Positions 29,801-36,999 of a stretch of DNA of 64,000 bases are shown here, piece by piece (position 1 is the stretch's first letter; each line of letters begins with the position of its first letter). Below the pieces are notes generated by a model. The model searched no databases. It was given only the letters and a program-made list of their open reading frames with translations, and was not told the origin of the DNA. Source of the DNA: Diphasiastrum complanatum (lineage: Eukaryota > Streptophyta > Lycopodiopsida > Lycopodiales > Lycopodiaceae); NCBI GenBank assembly GCA_029204225.1, contig CM055094.1, positions 10,525,153 through 10,589,152 on the forward strand. Reading direction: 5' to 3'. The translations under genes and the position numbers were made by a program.

Positions 29801-32800
29801 ATATGCATGCCATACCCAATGATGAGTACCATAAAATCAAACATCAACAAGAACGAGGTAGGTTATCATAAACTCGTAGTGCTAATTGGTTGGCATGAAA
29901 TATGACAAAAATCTTGCAAAAACATGCAGCATATGATAAATATTCTTCATGCAAATGCTGAAAGTCTCTTAAACATTCGAATGGCAAGGGCTATGAAAAG
30001 CTTGAGAACATCTAAGAGGTAGATAGGACTTTGTGACATCACCAACTTTTAATACCATGACATCATGGATCTAGAAGCAGTTAAGGCAAAAAGCAAAACT
30101 TTGCATGTCACATGAGCGAAGAAAGTGATAATCATAAAAATCAAGGTGTAAGATTGACAAAAAAGGCAGTTGCTTTAGAGAGTAGGGCTAGTTAGGCAAA
30201 AGAAAGCATAGCTGGCTTCTCCATCACCAACAATGCCATTTCCTTGCATGAGAAAGTCCTTTCACAAGCTTTAAACTCACTTGCAAAAAAAAAATTCCAC
30301 TAGAGTCGCAAGTCATGCATAGAATCAATGAACCATTAACGGTTCAGTACAGTTCTCAGAACCGTACCTTGAACCGTACGGTTCACAATTTTTTTTTAAG
30401 CGAAACCGTGTGAACCGTGGCAGAATTAATTAATTGATTAATTCATTAATTTTTTTTGGTCTCCCCCCCAAAAGCAGCCCAAAAAAATCCTTGAAAAATG
30501 CCAAATTTTTTTCAGAAAAAACAGATTTGTCTCCCTACAAATCTGCTTTTTCTGAAAAAAATTTGGCATTTTTTTACTAAATTAATTAATGGCCAAAAAG
30601 GCCAAAAAAGTTGACAAAGTTACCAAAATTGATAAGAGAGAGAGGGACACAGAGAGAGGGGGAGGACTGTAAACGAGCTATAGGGGGTTTTGGGGGGGAA
30701 ATTTAGGAAATTAATTAATTTATTAATTAATTAATTAATTAGGTGAACCGTACCACGGTTCAAGGAACCATGGTACGGTTCCTGCCACGGTTCCCAGAAC
30801 CCACGGTTCGGGGAACCATGGGTTCTATGAAGTCATGGTAGCAAAACGTAGGGTAGACAAGGGCAAATAAGCACCCTACCTCACATCACAAAGTTGTGGG
30901 GATGAATTCTCAGCATCTTCAAGTAGGGCAAATAAGGCAAATAAGTAGAGGGAAAATCTTCCGATGATGAGCTGAATAAGATTGATGAGCCTCAGATTCT
31001 CTGCTTTTTCTTGTGTTTTTAGTAAGTTGCAATATCAGTGTTGTGTAGATTTAGGAGCATGTGTATGAGATAAAGCCCACAGAACTCATACTAGGTATTA
31101 TGAGGGAATCAAATCTGGTAAGTGGCTTGGAGACTTGGGTTGGAAGGATAGGGCAGCAGTAGTATGAAGAGTGGATGATAGAAATTCAGCTTCCTCTAAA
31201 GAATATTTTGTGGGAAGGAACTAAGTCAGCTAAGTGAGGCTTTTTTGTTCAACATTTGTTTTGTCAAATGTGTATCTCAAAATGGTATTGTGGTGATAGG
31301 GGAGAGTGCTTGGCATCGTTATGTGGCCGACATGAAAACCCAAGGATCCCATGAGATTATCGACCAGACCAACCTTTCATGGACCTTTTTAAAACACCTC
31401 TTTGAAAAGGCTTTGAAATAAGAAAGAATCAGGTATTCAATTTTGAGGTTTTTTTATTTTTGTTTCTTATTTTTTGGGGGGGAATATATTTCTGGCCTTC
31501 TGTCATGGCAAAAACAAGCGCTTCTTTAGTGTTTAGGTTGCCACGCAGATTATAATTAATCACAATCAATCTTGAATCCTAACTCGGGAGTTAGAACCCT
31601 CAAGTCCCACCTATTATCATGATCCATACATACATTGATGGTCAAGACTCAATAGTCATGTAACATTGAAATGTGATAACATGCAACTATTGATGCCCAT
31701 AGATCACTGAAAGACTATAATCAATAATGCTTCTTGTCAAAATTCAAACTTGAGTCTCCAATCATACATGACTTCCAACATCCATTATCCATAAATGTCA
31801 ATAGCAAATTACAATGTCTACTAGTTTGTACAATGTAAACAGCTCAAAAGTAACATTCTAATTCCTAAATCTCTCTACGTCACACTCTCTTTCCCTCAAC
31901 TTTCAAGTTTCAAGTACATTCTAGATTCTAATTTATAATTTCTCTCATTCCCTACCCTCACACACACTGAGATAAAAAAAAAGAGCACTACTACACACAC
32001 ACACACACTGTACCTCACACACACTCTATCTCCACCACACACACTCTCTCCCCTCCAGTCCCTTACTCTACTACTTTAAATACATTTATGCTCCCTTGGA
32101 TGACATCATACTTAGGATGTCCTTACATCGATCTTATGCACCATACATCATCCCTTGTGTGAGTTTCGGGTGTCACTATATCCATTATGCAAAAAATAGG
32201 TTAAGAGTGCACAAGGCAACATTCTAGAGATCCCCCATAGATAGATGTCTACACAAAATGTTGTCTAACTTTGGCATAAGTCATGTGTGTATAAATGAAA
32301 TCCCTTTCCTTTAAGAACCAGATGTAGGGTTATGAGCTTGTGTGTGTGAAGTTAGTTACAATGTTTTAAAACCAATTTGATCTTTTTGCACACTTAACAT
32401 TGTAGTGGAAAGGTCGCACATGATCCATCTTGGTGATAGATTCCATCGATGGTAAATATCATGTTCTTATGCATTGGCAATAGCTTACCTGATGTTGGAC
32501 ATACAATTCTCAGAGTTGACATGCGTGAAAGTGGTAACGGGCACTTATCCACCCCATGTCTATCTACCTTGCACAACAAATTGATAAGCTCAGAAAAGTA
32601 TGTTGCTACTAAAGGTGGACAATGAGCATGTGCCTTAGGGCAGCCACGAGGAAGGTACATAACAATAGTGTGAGAGTGGAATGATGTTTGTGTTACTTCA
32701 TTTGATAGCCTACAAACTCAAATGAACCAAGCTATGTTGTTCATGCATAGATTGCCTCCATGTGTGTGTCCAAAAGCACAGTGTGAAGTGGGCATTGAGA

Positions 32801-34663
32801 TAGGACGGAGCCTCCCATCAAGACAAAAGGGTTGTAGAAGCACAATCAATTCACTAAGCTGAATTGGAGATTAAAGTATAGCATATGTGTTGTTCTACGG
32901 ATTGGATGACCTAGTAAGCAAGGCTTGATGAAGGCTTGAAAGGAACTTTGATTGCGTGGCTACATTCAATCATTTTGACACCATTAATTACCATCCTTTG
33001 GATGCTGGACTACTCACACACGTCACAAATTTGTGCTTAAAGTAGAGAATTAGTTTGCCAAAAAAATTGGTCAACATAATTAGAACAAATCTCTTGTGCC
33101 TGAAGCAAAACTCACTATACACAATGAAAAGGACAAAGTAGGCTACAATGAGTACTCACGAAAAGTGTGAAAATCCATAAATCTTTGATATGGCTTCACT
33201 AATTTAGATGGACCTTTTCTTGAAAAAGAAACAAAGCAAAACAATGCGCCAAATACTAAAAGTATTGTGATTGATAAGCCAAGTGTGCAAGAAATCTTAA
33301 CTTACAAGAACATGTGCATCTTCCTCTGTATCATTCACTATCCGAGCAGTATATGCCTTACTAAAACTTTCAAAACTTCCAGTATGCACGCAGGCTAAGT
33401 TTTTCTTGAGCATATCTGCAAACAGTTGAAGAATCAATTTTCCAAGCATGTCACACTCTTAATTCAATAGTTCTTAGACCATTATAACAACGATGTTCAT
33501 TTCCAATGAACTAAATGATTATCCTAGTGAACCAAAAATGAACAACACAATGGACTTACCATGAATTGCTAAAGTGTTTTAAAATGTTCTTGTATGCTCT
33601 ACGGTTGGGTGGTGAGTTGCAGGTTGGATAATCTAGTGTTAATCATCAATTGCTAGTTGGTTCTCATGTTCATCTTGTGTTAGATATCAAAAATTTCAAC
33701 CTCTTACAACCAAAAGGTTTGTTGATTCATCAAAATGAACTTGTTTTTGGACTATCAAAATAGTATGAACAAAGCCAAATGGTGTACTACGTTCATGCCA
33801 CATTGCTAGTTACTAAAAACTTGAGTTTCAACCAACTAAGATCAAATTCGCAAATAATGAAGTTCAAAGTATATTAGTTCACGCCATGAGTGAATGTTTG
33901 ATAGCATTGACATTGCACTAAGTTATCGAAATAATTGGCATGATGTATGAGAGAAGGTCAATCATTGACATTATTTCACGGTCTAAACCCCATCAATGAT
34001 TGAATTGCAGGCCACCATGTATGGGGAAATGCACTTCAATTTTAATGATGATACCGTTTTGGTCGAAACATAAATAAACTCATGATCTCGCCTTGGATAA
34101 TTTATGGGCGCAGGAACAGCTGCCTCTCAGGAACGGGCATGGTACTTTCCTGAGGAATCAAAAGCTTTGCAGAATTCAATCCTCTTATAGGATGAATAGT
34201 AGACTACCGAGCACAACATTTTTCTTTACGCCAAGCCAATGCTTTGATACATAAAGCTAAAGCTCCTAACGTAACCTCAACTTTATTGGCCTCCCTTCAT
34301 GTGAAACCCTAAACCCTAGTAGGCTAAAGGAGCTCACTGATCTGTATGTAAGTGACCACAGCATGTTTGAATTTTACCTATTGCTGTAAACACACTATAG
34401 GTAGACAATGGTGGTTGTAAAGGGTTCATTTAACACCAGTATTTGTTGGCATTTCTAGAACTAATCTGAACTGTAAGAGCCCCGAAGATCAAGCATTATA
34501 GTTTCAAAAATCCAATGAGATGAATGTTGCCTTGGACAGGCTCCATAAGGAGCAGAAATTAATTAGAAATCTTTAGCATTGTGACTGGATCATAATGGTA
34601 GGAGCACGTACGAGAAGGCCGCAGAGAGGAGAGTGCTCGCTGTAGGCAGAGGCGAGCCGCCAT
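3124..34663 (-). CDS. Mitochondrion-type SAM-dependent methyltransferase (MidA/NDUFAF7, DUF185 class), exons 1-10, 3' end missing
   Basis: Spliced gene: join of 34612-34663, 33306-33415, 29546-29657, 28665-28747, 23182-23247, 19181-19278, 17908-18026, 4662-4702, 4359-4447 and 3124-3292 on the minus strand. That is 939 bases and 313 residues, ending in phase 0 at a GT donor. Every intron is GT-AG except possibly intron 8, and all ten junctions keep frame. The protein opens with an Arg-rich, acid-free presequence (MAARLCLQRALSSLRPS) typical of mitochondrial import. It then has the family blocks ALYDPMVGYFS (about 60-70), DISWFTPVEVFQPWY (about 111-125), the SAM-binding motif I EIGGGTGT (144-151), a TSVEIS block, CFVIMLEVLDNLPHDL (about 221-236) and WIPTGCL (307-313). 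NDUFAF7 methylates a complex I subunit during assembly; whether this plant branch does the same is inference. The C-terminal exons should lie left of base 1. Function confidence is moderate; the gene model is well supported by phase and motif order. Confidence 0.85.
4359..4447 (-). CDS. Methyltransferase exon 9
   Basis: 89 bases between TTCATGCAG and GTATGA encode VLDNLPHDLVYRGN then PWMETWISQSNG, a hallmark loop of this methyltransferase class. It begins in phase 0 and ends in phase 2. Intron 8 is only 214 bp. Confidence 0.92.
4662..4702 (-). CDS. Methyltransferase exon 8, 41-base micro-exon
   Basis: Tiny exon after a 13.2-kb intron. With the split Gly codon it reads GPSNAKPCFVIMLE and joins directly to VLDNLPHDL of exon 9. 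The acceptor is TTTTGCAG. The donor that preserves the family sequence is GC (GAG|GCAGTC). A GT site three bases further would add one Ala in frame. Confidence 0.85.
4841..4882. repeat. (TG)n followed by a 22-base G run
   Basis: Simple repeat in methyltransferase intron 7, just 5' of exon 8. The G run is G-quadruplex-prone and an assembly risk. Confidence 0.95.
5061..5155. repeat. Compound (TG)n(GA)n microsatellite
   Basis: About 10 TG units pass directly into some 35 GA units, with one AAAG interruption. Confidence 0.97.
5240..5575 (+). pseudogene. Coding-like segment of unknown origin
   Basis: After an acceptor-like TTTCTATCAG the plus strand reads FRVTIGPMMPTGLNFQ and more in one frame up to a stop near 5379. 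It then continues in another frame (SSARFSSLEAIPHDK and on) to a stop at 5572. The Gln/Ser-rich composition and evenly used codons look coding, but I do not recognise the family. It lies antisense in methyltransferase intron 7 and could be a captured or retrocopied fragment. Confidence 0.3.
5600..7080. other. No gene seen (intron 7)
   Basis: AT-rich intronic DNA with short chance ORFs on both strands. A short T-run and GTTTC/GAAAC-rich patch occurs at 5920-5985. Confidence 0.5.
7330..7770 (-). mobile_element. LINE 3' fragment, copy 2
   Basis: The minus-strand frame at 7608-7330 (SHQLEIET, then GRYHCLFRDALVTL, then EDPRCVELMVREMF) matches the LINE tail at the window start and is unbroken where copy 1 is frameshifted. 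The zinc-knuckle segment is lost in a deletion. Upstream homology runs to about 7770 in broken frames. Confidence 0.6.
8100..8405 (-). mobile_element. LINE copy 3, distal part (split by a gypsy insertion)
   Basis: The minus strand reads RRKPRWDP-like sequence (EKKPRWDPQFDDEMDDE), equivalent to the FFTRRRPQD plus acidic tail of copy 1. Its upstream half is not adjacent but lies at 14.14-14.79 kb, in the same orientation, on the other side of the gypsy element. Confidence 0.55.
8450..8760 (-). repeat. 3' LTR remnant with an inverted piece
   Basis: The minus-strand LTR includes a TATATAG promoter-like box (about 8575-8581), a duplicated 27-bp unit (8621-8675) and a duplicated CACAGTGCATGCAGTCATGC. 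Its left edge (8453-8518) is the 5' LTR segment in plus orientation: GGTAATTAATAACC occurs there and again inverted near 8745, making a fold-back. Confidence 0.65.
8752..10869 (-). pseudogene. gypsy pol remnant (RT, RNase H, integrase)
   Basis: 10869-10615 encodes the RT N-terminal motif (GLPPSRSVDHRIELIPGSK). 10321-9959 encodes LPFGLTNAPTTFQ, the catalytic region FLQDILIY and the thumb with FLGFTVFF. 9950-9430 carries RNase H (DTAIGAIL, TDHQPLKYF) with several stops. 9300-9106 holds the end of the integrase core, and 9057-8752 the C-terminal DFKVDDWVYFRIPK segment. The RT motif expected as F/Y-x-DD is FLQD (codon at 10220-10222), so it cannot be catalytically active. Confidence 0.9.
11185..12010 (-). 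pseudogene. gypsy gag and protease remnant
   Basis: 11792-11541 encodes the gag region before the knuckle (AIYPRFAGQL and on). A CCHC zinc knuckle C-F-I-C-x4-H-x4-C is encoded near 11515-11450 in one frame. The aspartic protease (ILLDTGSTHNFIN, about 11290-11250) is in another, so a frameshift separates them. Homology to the second copy at 24.1 kb extends gag to about 12010. Confidence 0.85.
12010..13676 (-). other. gypsy leader between primer site and gag
   Basis: No conserved ORF. The sequence is AT-rich and shared with 24.35-25.7 kb (for example the CACACGTGTGAG region near 12645 and 24825), showing it is part of the element rather than host DNA. Confidence 0.7.
13677..13688 (-). other. 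Primer binding site, tRNA-iMet
   Basis: The minus strand reads TGGTATCAGAGC, a perfect complement of the plant initiator tRNA 3' end, one base inside the LTR end CCCTTACA. Confidence 0.9.
13689..14137 (-). repeat. 5' LTR with about 110-bp inverted ends
   Basis: Next to the primer site the LTR ends in CTTTCCCTTACA. At its other edge (14016-14137) the same 3' LTR sequence occurs in plus orientation, again ending TTTCCCTTACA, so the unit starts TGTAAGGG and ends CCCTTACA with roughly 110-bp inverted arms. The middle matches the 8.5-kb and 25.8-kb LTRs. Confidence 0.7.
14140..14790 (-). mobile_element. LINE copy 3, proximal part
   Basis: Read on the minus strand it contains the HELDIVGFPVL, RKYHCPF and EDSRCVALMICEMF equivalents of copy 1 in several broken frames, and stops within the DICQTAQ segment exactly where the gypsy element begins. 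With 8100-8405 it forms one interrupted LINE tail. Confidence 0.6.
14800..17800. other. No gene seen (intron 7)
   Basis: A 47-bp unit is duplicated at about 14786-14850. No recognisable protein on either strand. Confidence 0.5.
17811..17888. repeat. Compound (GT)n(GA)n microsatellite
   Basis: About 15 GT then 23 GA units, lying only 20 bp beyond the exon 7 donor of the methyltransferase. On that gene's strand it reads (TC)n(AC)n just inside the intron. Confidence 0.97.
17908..18026 (-). CDS. Methyltransferase exon 7
   Basis: 119 bases between TTGGCAG and GTACAA encode SVEISAALANKQ through a VKSHQARYHAEC segment, the second conserved part of the Rossmann fold. It starts in phase 2 and ends in phase 1. 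Intron 6, 1,154 bp, carries a copia remnant. Confidence 0.9.
18118..18560 (+). mobile_element. Ty1/copia RNase H tail, internally deleted
   Basis: The plus strand reads YQAWMDAMEED (the start of copia RT) fused directly to TSATCEAIWLRQIL and, after a stop, ILCDDLSCISIYKNPILHGK, the KHIEVHYYFIRE and VDIFTKG blocks of copia RNase H. Some 250 residues of RT are missing between them. The polypurine-like AAGGAGCAG (18541) and following TATTAAAAAC probably mark the start of the 3' LTR, which may run to about 18860. Antisense in methyltransferase intron 6. Confidence 0.8.
19181..19278 (-). CDS. Methyltransferase exon 6, SAM-binding motif I
   Basis: 98 bases encoding IYEIGGGTGTCARNILDYI and more, bounded by TTCCAG and the donor GTAGGT. 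The glycine-rich E-x-G-x-G-x-G loop binds S-adenosylmethionine. It ends in phase 2. Confidence 0.92.
21325..21735 (+). repeat. Solo LTR of the gypsy family
   Basis: Shares the start GAGATTATTGGT, the GACACTCTAATTG block, and the 3' block GGTTGGGTGGTTTTGCTCCA ending TTTCCCTAGTGGTCTTTACA with the LTRs at 8.5 and 13.7-14.1 kb. CTATATATTG near 21523 is the likely TATA. No internal domain adjoins. It lies in methyltransferase intron 5. Confidence 0.65.
21740..23180. other. No gene seen (intron 5)
   Basis: AT-rich intronic DNA; the minus strand carries no further methyltransferase exon before exon 5. Confidence 0.5.
23182..23247 (-). CDS. Methyltransferase exon 5
   Basis: A 66-base exon of exactly 22 codons, PWYAYAIGEYILRC and onward, between TTGTCAG and GTGAGT. 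It continues the WFTPVEVFQ-PWY block of exon 4 across a 5.4-kb intron that holds a gypsy fragment and two hAT-like elements. Confidence 0.88.
23546..23903. mobile_element. Non-autonomous hAT-like element with GGAACG repeats
   Basis: 358 bp with terminal inverted similarity: left CAGTTTTTGACCCGG, right read inward TAGAGTTGGCCCGG. Ends are rich in CGGAACG/CGTTCCGG words; the centre is poly-T, poly-A and AT-rich. Flanks GCCCCAAA and GCTGGAAA match at 5 of 8 positions, consistent with a decayed 8-bp duplication. Same design as the 2.6- and 30.3-kb elements but a different word. Confidence 0.5.
24090..25950 (-). mobile_element. Second, truncated gypsy copy (gag start, leader, LTR)
   Basis: 24100-24350 matches the gag segment at 11.75-12.0 kb (GGCCAGCAAACCTAGGAT). 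24.35-25.7 kb matches the leader at 12.0-13.69 kb, and 25725-25950 is the LTR in minus orientation (CCTACTCCAC, TATATATACC, CCTAGGCACTCCAATTAGG). The primer site and the 3' half of the LTR are deleted, as is everything from the knuckle onward. Sense to the methyltransferase, intron 4. Confidence 0.75.
25960..27060. other. No gene seen (intron 4)
   Basis: Long stop-containing stretches only. Nothing recognised. Confidence 0.4.
27071..27537. mobile_element. Possible transposon with TTTCCC/GGGAAA repeats
   Basis: 467 bp loaded with GGAAA and TTTCCC words in both orientations and flanked by AATACTA on both sides (27064-27070 and 27538-27544), with an eighth base ambiguous. Clear terminal inverted repeats are not visible, so the class (hAT-like) is inferred from the word-repeat design shared with three other elements here. 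Confidence 0.4.
28665..28747 (-). CDS. Methyltransferase exon 4
   Basis: 83 bases flanked by TTCTCAG and GTTGGT. It completes the split Gly codon and encodes RKAYMKYLDNLYRQ followed by DISWFTPVEVFQ, the most recognisable stretch of the family. It ends in phase 0. Intron 3 is 798 bp. Confidence 0.9.
29546..29657 (-). CDS. Methyltransferase exon 3
   Basis: 112 bases flanked by TTGACAG and GTAAGG. It encodes VRNFIGAALYDPMVGYFS and the segment before the catalytic domain, a conserved N-terminal block of this family. It ends in phase 1. Intron 2 is 3,648 bp and carries the 30.3-kb hAT element. Confidence 0.9.
29670..30300. other. No gene seen (intron 2)
   Basis: AT-rich intronic DNA between exon 3 and the 30.3-kb element. 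Confidence 0.5.
30318..30829. mobile_element. Non-autonomous hAT-type element with GAACCGT repeats
   Basis: 512 bp flanked by a perfect 8-bp duplication AAGTCATG (30310-30317, 30830-30837). Termini are inverted: left CATAGAATCAATGAACC, right read inward CATAGAACCCATGG. Both subterminal zones carry many GGTTC/GAACCGT words in both orientations, as hAT transposase-binding zones do. The interior has ATTAATT runs, a (GA)n patch and a strong hairpin. Confidence 0.85.
30494..30573. repeat. 37-bp-arm hairpin inside the hAT element
   Basis: Arms 30494-30530 and 30537-30573 pair at 36 of 37 positions around the 6-base loop CTCCCT. It is far from the transposon ends and so is not a terminal repeat. 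Confidence 0.9.
30840..33300. other. No gene seen (intron 2)
   Basis: Short CA-rich tract around 31990-32045. No recognisable coding potential on either strand. Confidence 0.5.
33306..33415 (-). CDS. Methyltransferase exon 2
   Basis: 110 bases between a TTTGCAG acceptor and a GTAAGT donor, encoding a linker ending in TEEDAHVL. It starts with a split codon (phase 1) and ends in phase 0. Intron 1 is 1,196 bp. Confidence 0.8.
34612..34663 (-). CDS. Methyltransferase exon 1 (start codon, targeting presequence)
   Basis: The ATG at 34663-34661 opens a 52-base exon encoding an Arg/Ser/Leu-rich presequence. The donor GTACGT at 34611 leaves phase 1, which fits exon 2. A TATATATAG box lies 53 bp upstream. 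Without splicing the frame ends about 35 codons after the ATG. Confidence 0.7.
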
Positions 34664-34715
34664 CGCTAGCCTCCTCAATAAAGCTTTACTCGAACCAGAG
34701 GCAAGAAAAATTGCA

Positions 34716-34724
34716 CTATATATA
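34716..34724 (-). promoter_or_regulatory. TATA box of the methyltransferase gene
   Basis: TATATATAG on the minus strand, 53 bp upstream of the start codon, giving a very short 5' leader of about 25 bp. Confidence 0.5.
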
Positions 34725-34905
34725 AACTAGCAACGCAATTTTGTCCTGCTATTTATTCGAGGACGCAAAAGCAAAAGCGACCGAATTACGATAGTTAATG
34801 AATTTGATTAGGATGCGGTGTCCAGCAACAAAATCAGGGCACGGCATAGGTTGACAAAGAGTAACATGAATTAAACCCAGCAAATATTTACAAGCTTAAA
34901 ATGAA

Positions 34906-35895
34906 TTAAAGACGGCAAATATTTATAAGTTTATTTGCAATTGGATGATCTTCCACAATTTCTACTATTTTTACATGAAAGACATCCAAAAAACTATTCC
35001 GTGTCCTGTCGAAAAGCAATTTCTTGGGTGGCTTTCGAGCATGCTCTTGCACACGCCTATGTAAGCTGGTGGTTTGTTCAATGTAGACCATCTTGCCGAC
35101 ACATGATGCTATTTTGTATAGTGTGATGTGCTCATTCGCGCTCTTTTCGGGGGGGAAGGCGAGAGGTCCTGCAAGAAAAATGTCATTTCGATTATGAAGA
35201 ATTGCATGGTGGAAAAAAATTCGTGTTGAATTAAAGAACACAGATTGCAGGTGCGCATGCATACCTCTGTGTTGGAAGGTGGTGGTTGAGTTGTTTGTTG
35301 TGAAATTTGGAGATCCATGGGCTGCTATTTGTCAGTATGCAATGGATATTTAGATGCACAAGAAGCCGCATGTATAACATAATGTAATTTAGAGTCATTG
35401 AAAATGACAAACCTATGAATCAGTCGTTGCAATGTTTGGTGTGTCAGAGATCTCTCTATCAAGGATTTTCAACACAGAATCAATGGAGATGGGGCCATCA
35501 GTGAGGCGCCCCCCTGAATCTGAGATGTGCCCAAGCTGCCTTCCAAGATCACTGCTAATTGCATTCAATTCCGCACGGTTCATCCCTCTCCAGTCAAAAA
35601 TTCCAATATTATATCCAAAGTACAAGTTGCGGATTGCATAGTATCTGCTATCATAGTGAGCTTCGAAATGCTGAATAGCAGCACGATTTGTTTGTATTAA
35701 GGCTGGAATTGGAATCGCAAACAATTTGTAAAAATGCTTTAGAAATCCTAGAAACACAACATAGATAACATGCCATTTTTGTAAGTTTAAATTGCCAATG
35801 ACGAATATAAAAGAAATGAGAAAAAAAACAAAACAAATACAATTTTGTACCTTCTATAGAATCTCCATGATGTTGATGCACATAAGCTTCTCTAG
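34906..35895 (-). pseudogene. GIY-YIG-like gene fragment, multi-exon, possibly broken
   Basis: Four exon-like blocks on the minus strand. About 35889-35851 reads EAYVHQHHGDSIE before a GTACAA donor. 35747-35413 continues with GFLKHFYKLFAIPIPALIQT and on. 35324-35265 is a 57-60 base Thr/Asn/Gln-rich exon with AG/GT borders. 35168-34906 encodes ITLYKIAS, VYIEQTTSLHRRVQEH and a stop. The last block resembles a GIY-YIG nuclease domain (x-LYKI ... VYIGQT..L..R..EH), with the YIG glycine replaced by Glu. The second exon ends in an in-frame TAG at its apparent donor and its phase does not fit the next exon, so either another donor is used or the gene is dead. The first identified exon lies just 3' of the LTR element at 35.9 kb. 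It ends 243 bp upstream of the methyltransferase start. Confidence 0.45.
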
Positions 35896-35904
35896 CATGT
35901 TTTT

Positions 35905-36917
35905 AACGAATTCCAGAGAGCTCAGATCGATGTGCAATCACCTCACACGATCTAGGCATGATTGAAGGAAGCCTGGGGATCAATAAATTCTATAGAGAGA
36001 AAATGTGCTTTACCAGCCTGCGCATAGTACTTGGTATGAGGGGAGGTGCTGAATGCCACCAATACTATAGGGGAATGCGGGTTGCGACTCATGGCGAGCT
36101 CCAACTAAGTCTTAGATTCCCTTGCTGGAATGTTGTCCTGGCGCCCGCCTTGGCATGTCAGCGCCCCGAAGACTAGGGTCGGTCACACACTTGAAATGTA
36201 ACCTTCTCAGATTTATTAATAAAGTGGGATTATTCTCAAACTGACTCTGATTACCTTCTGGGTTTCAGTGTTCGGTAAAAGCGCCAGTTGTAAGGCCACT
36301 TCAAACTTTTTGATCTAGCACATAGCTGAGGGTCGTATCCCGGGACGCCAGCGGTATGCCGTCGGGACCATTCAGTCCAAGGCGCCAGCGGTATGCTGTC
36401 GGGACCATTCGGTCCAAGAATTGGTTGTCTTCATATTTGTCGCAGCTTGTGGTCCTGAGTGTTCCTTGCATGAACGTGAATGAGTTAAGCTCTTGGGGAA
36501 GGGCTCTAATCTATCGGCTGAATTGGATGGCTTGCTTGGGTAGAAGTTACCTGTTTATAGTTGTCCAGTCTGGCGTGGCGCCAGGTTGGCTTCCAGCGCT
36601 CGTGACGAAGCTTTGAGTTGGTTAAGTTTGAAGACTTACTTGGAATGGATGTTACTCATTTGTAACGAAGCTTCAACTTAGTTAAGTTTGATGTATGTCG
36701 GGCGGCTTGCTTGGAGAGAAGTCACCCACAACGGGACCCCCGATCTGGCATGGCGTCAAGTTGGATCTCAATGTTGGTTTTCGAACTTCAAGTTGGTTAA
36801 GTCTGATCGTTGTTGGCGAGTTGGCTGCTTGTATGTCAAGTGGGTCTGGATGGCAAGTGTTGAAGGCTGGGAAGCTAAGTCGTGATTCCCGGCTCCCTTT
36901 GGGATGTCTGCACTACA
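35905..36917 (+). repeat. 5' LTR, 5'-truncated
   Basis: Matches the LTR copies at 38.8 kb (direct) and 38.95-39.68 kb (inverted), for example around the poly(A)-signal-like TTATTAATAAAGTGGG (36211) and the tandem CGGGACCATTC units (36366 and 36402). It ends CTACA two bases before the primer site. Confidence 0.8.
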
Positions 36918-36919
36918 TG

Positions 36920-36931
36920 TGGTATCAGAGC
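36920..36931 (+). other. Primer binding site, tRNA-iMet
   Basis: TGGTATCAGAGC, two bases after the LTR end ACTACA. Confidence 0.9.
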
Positions 36932-36999
36932 CGACTGGCCGGTCAGCTACGTAGATCTCACGGGAATGGCCATTGTTTGGGGTTCATCAGGACAACTGT

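Noticed and set aside
32394-32660. 88-codon minus-strand ORF in methyltransferase intron 2
   Set aside because: No splice borders in phase with exons 2 and 3, which already join correctly without it.
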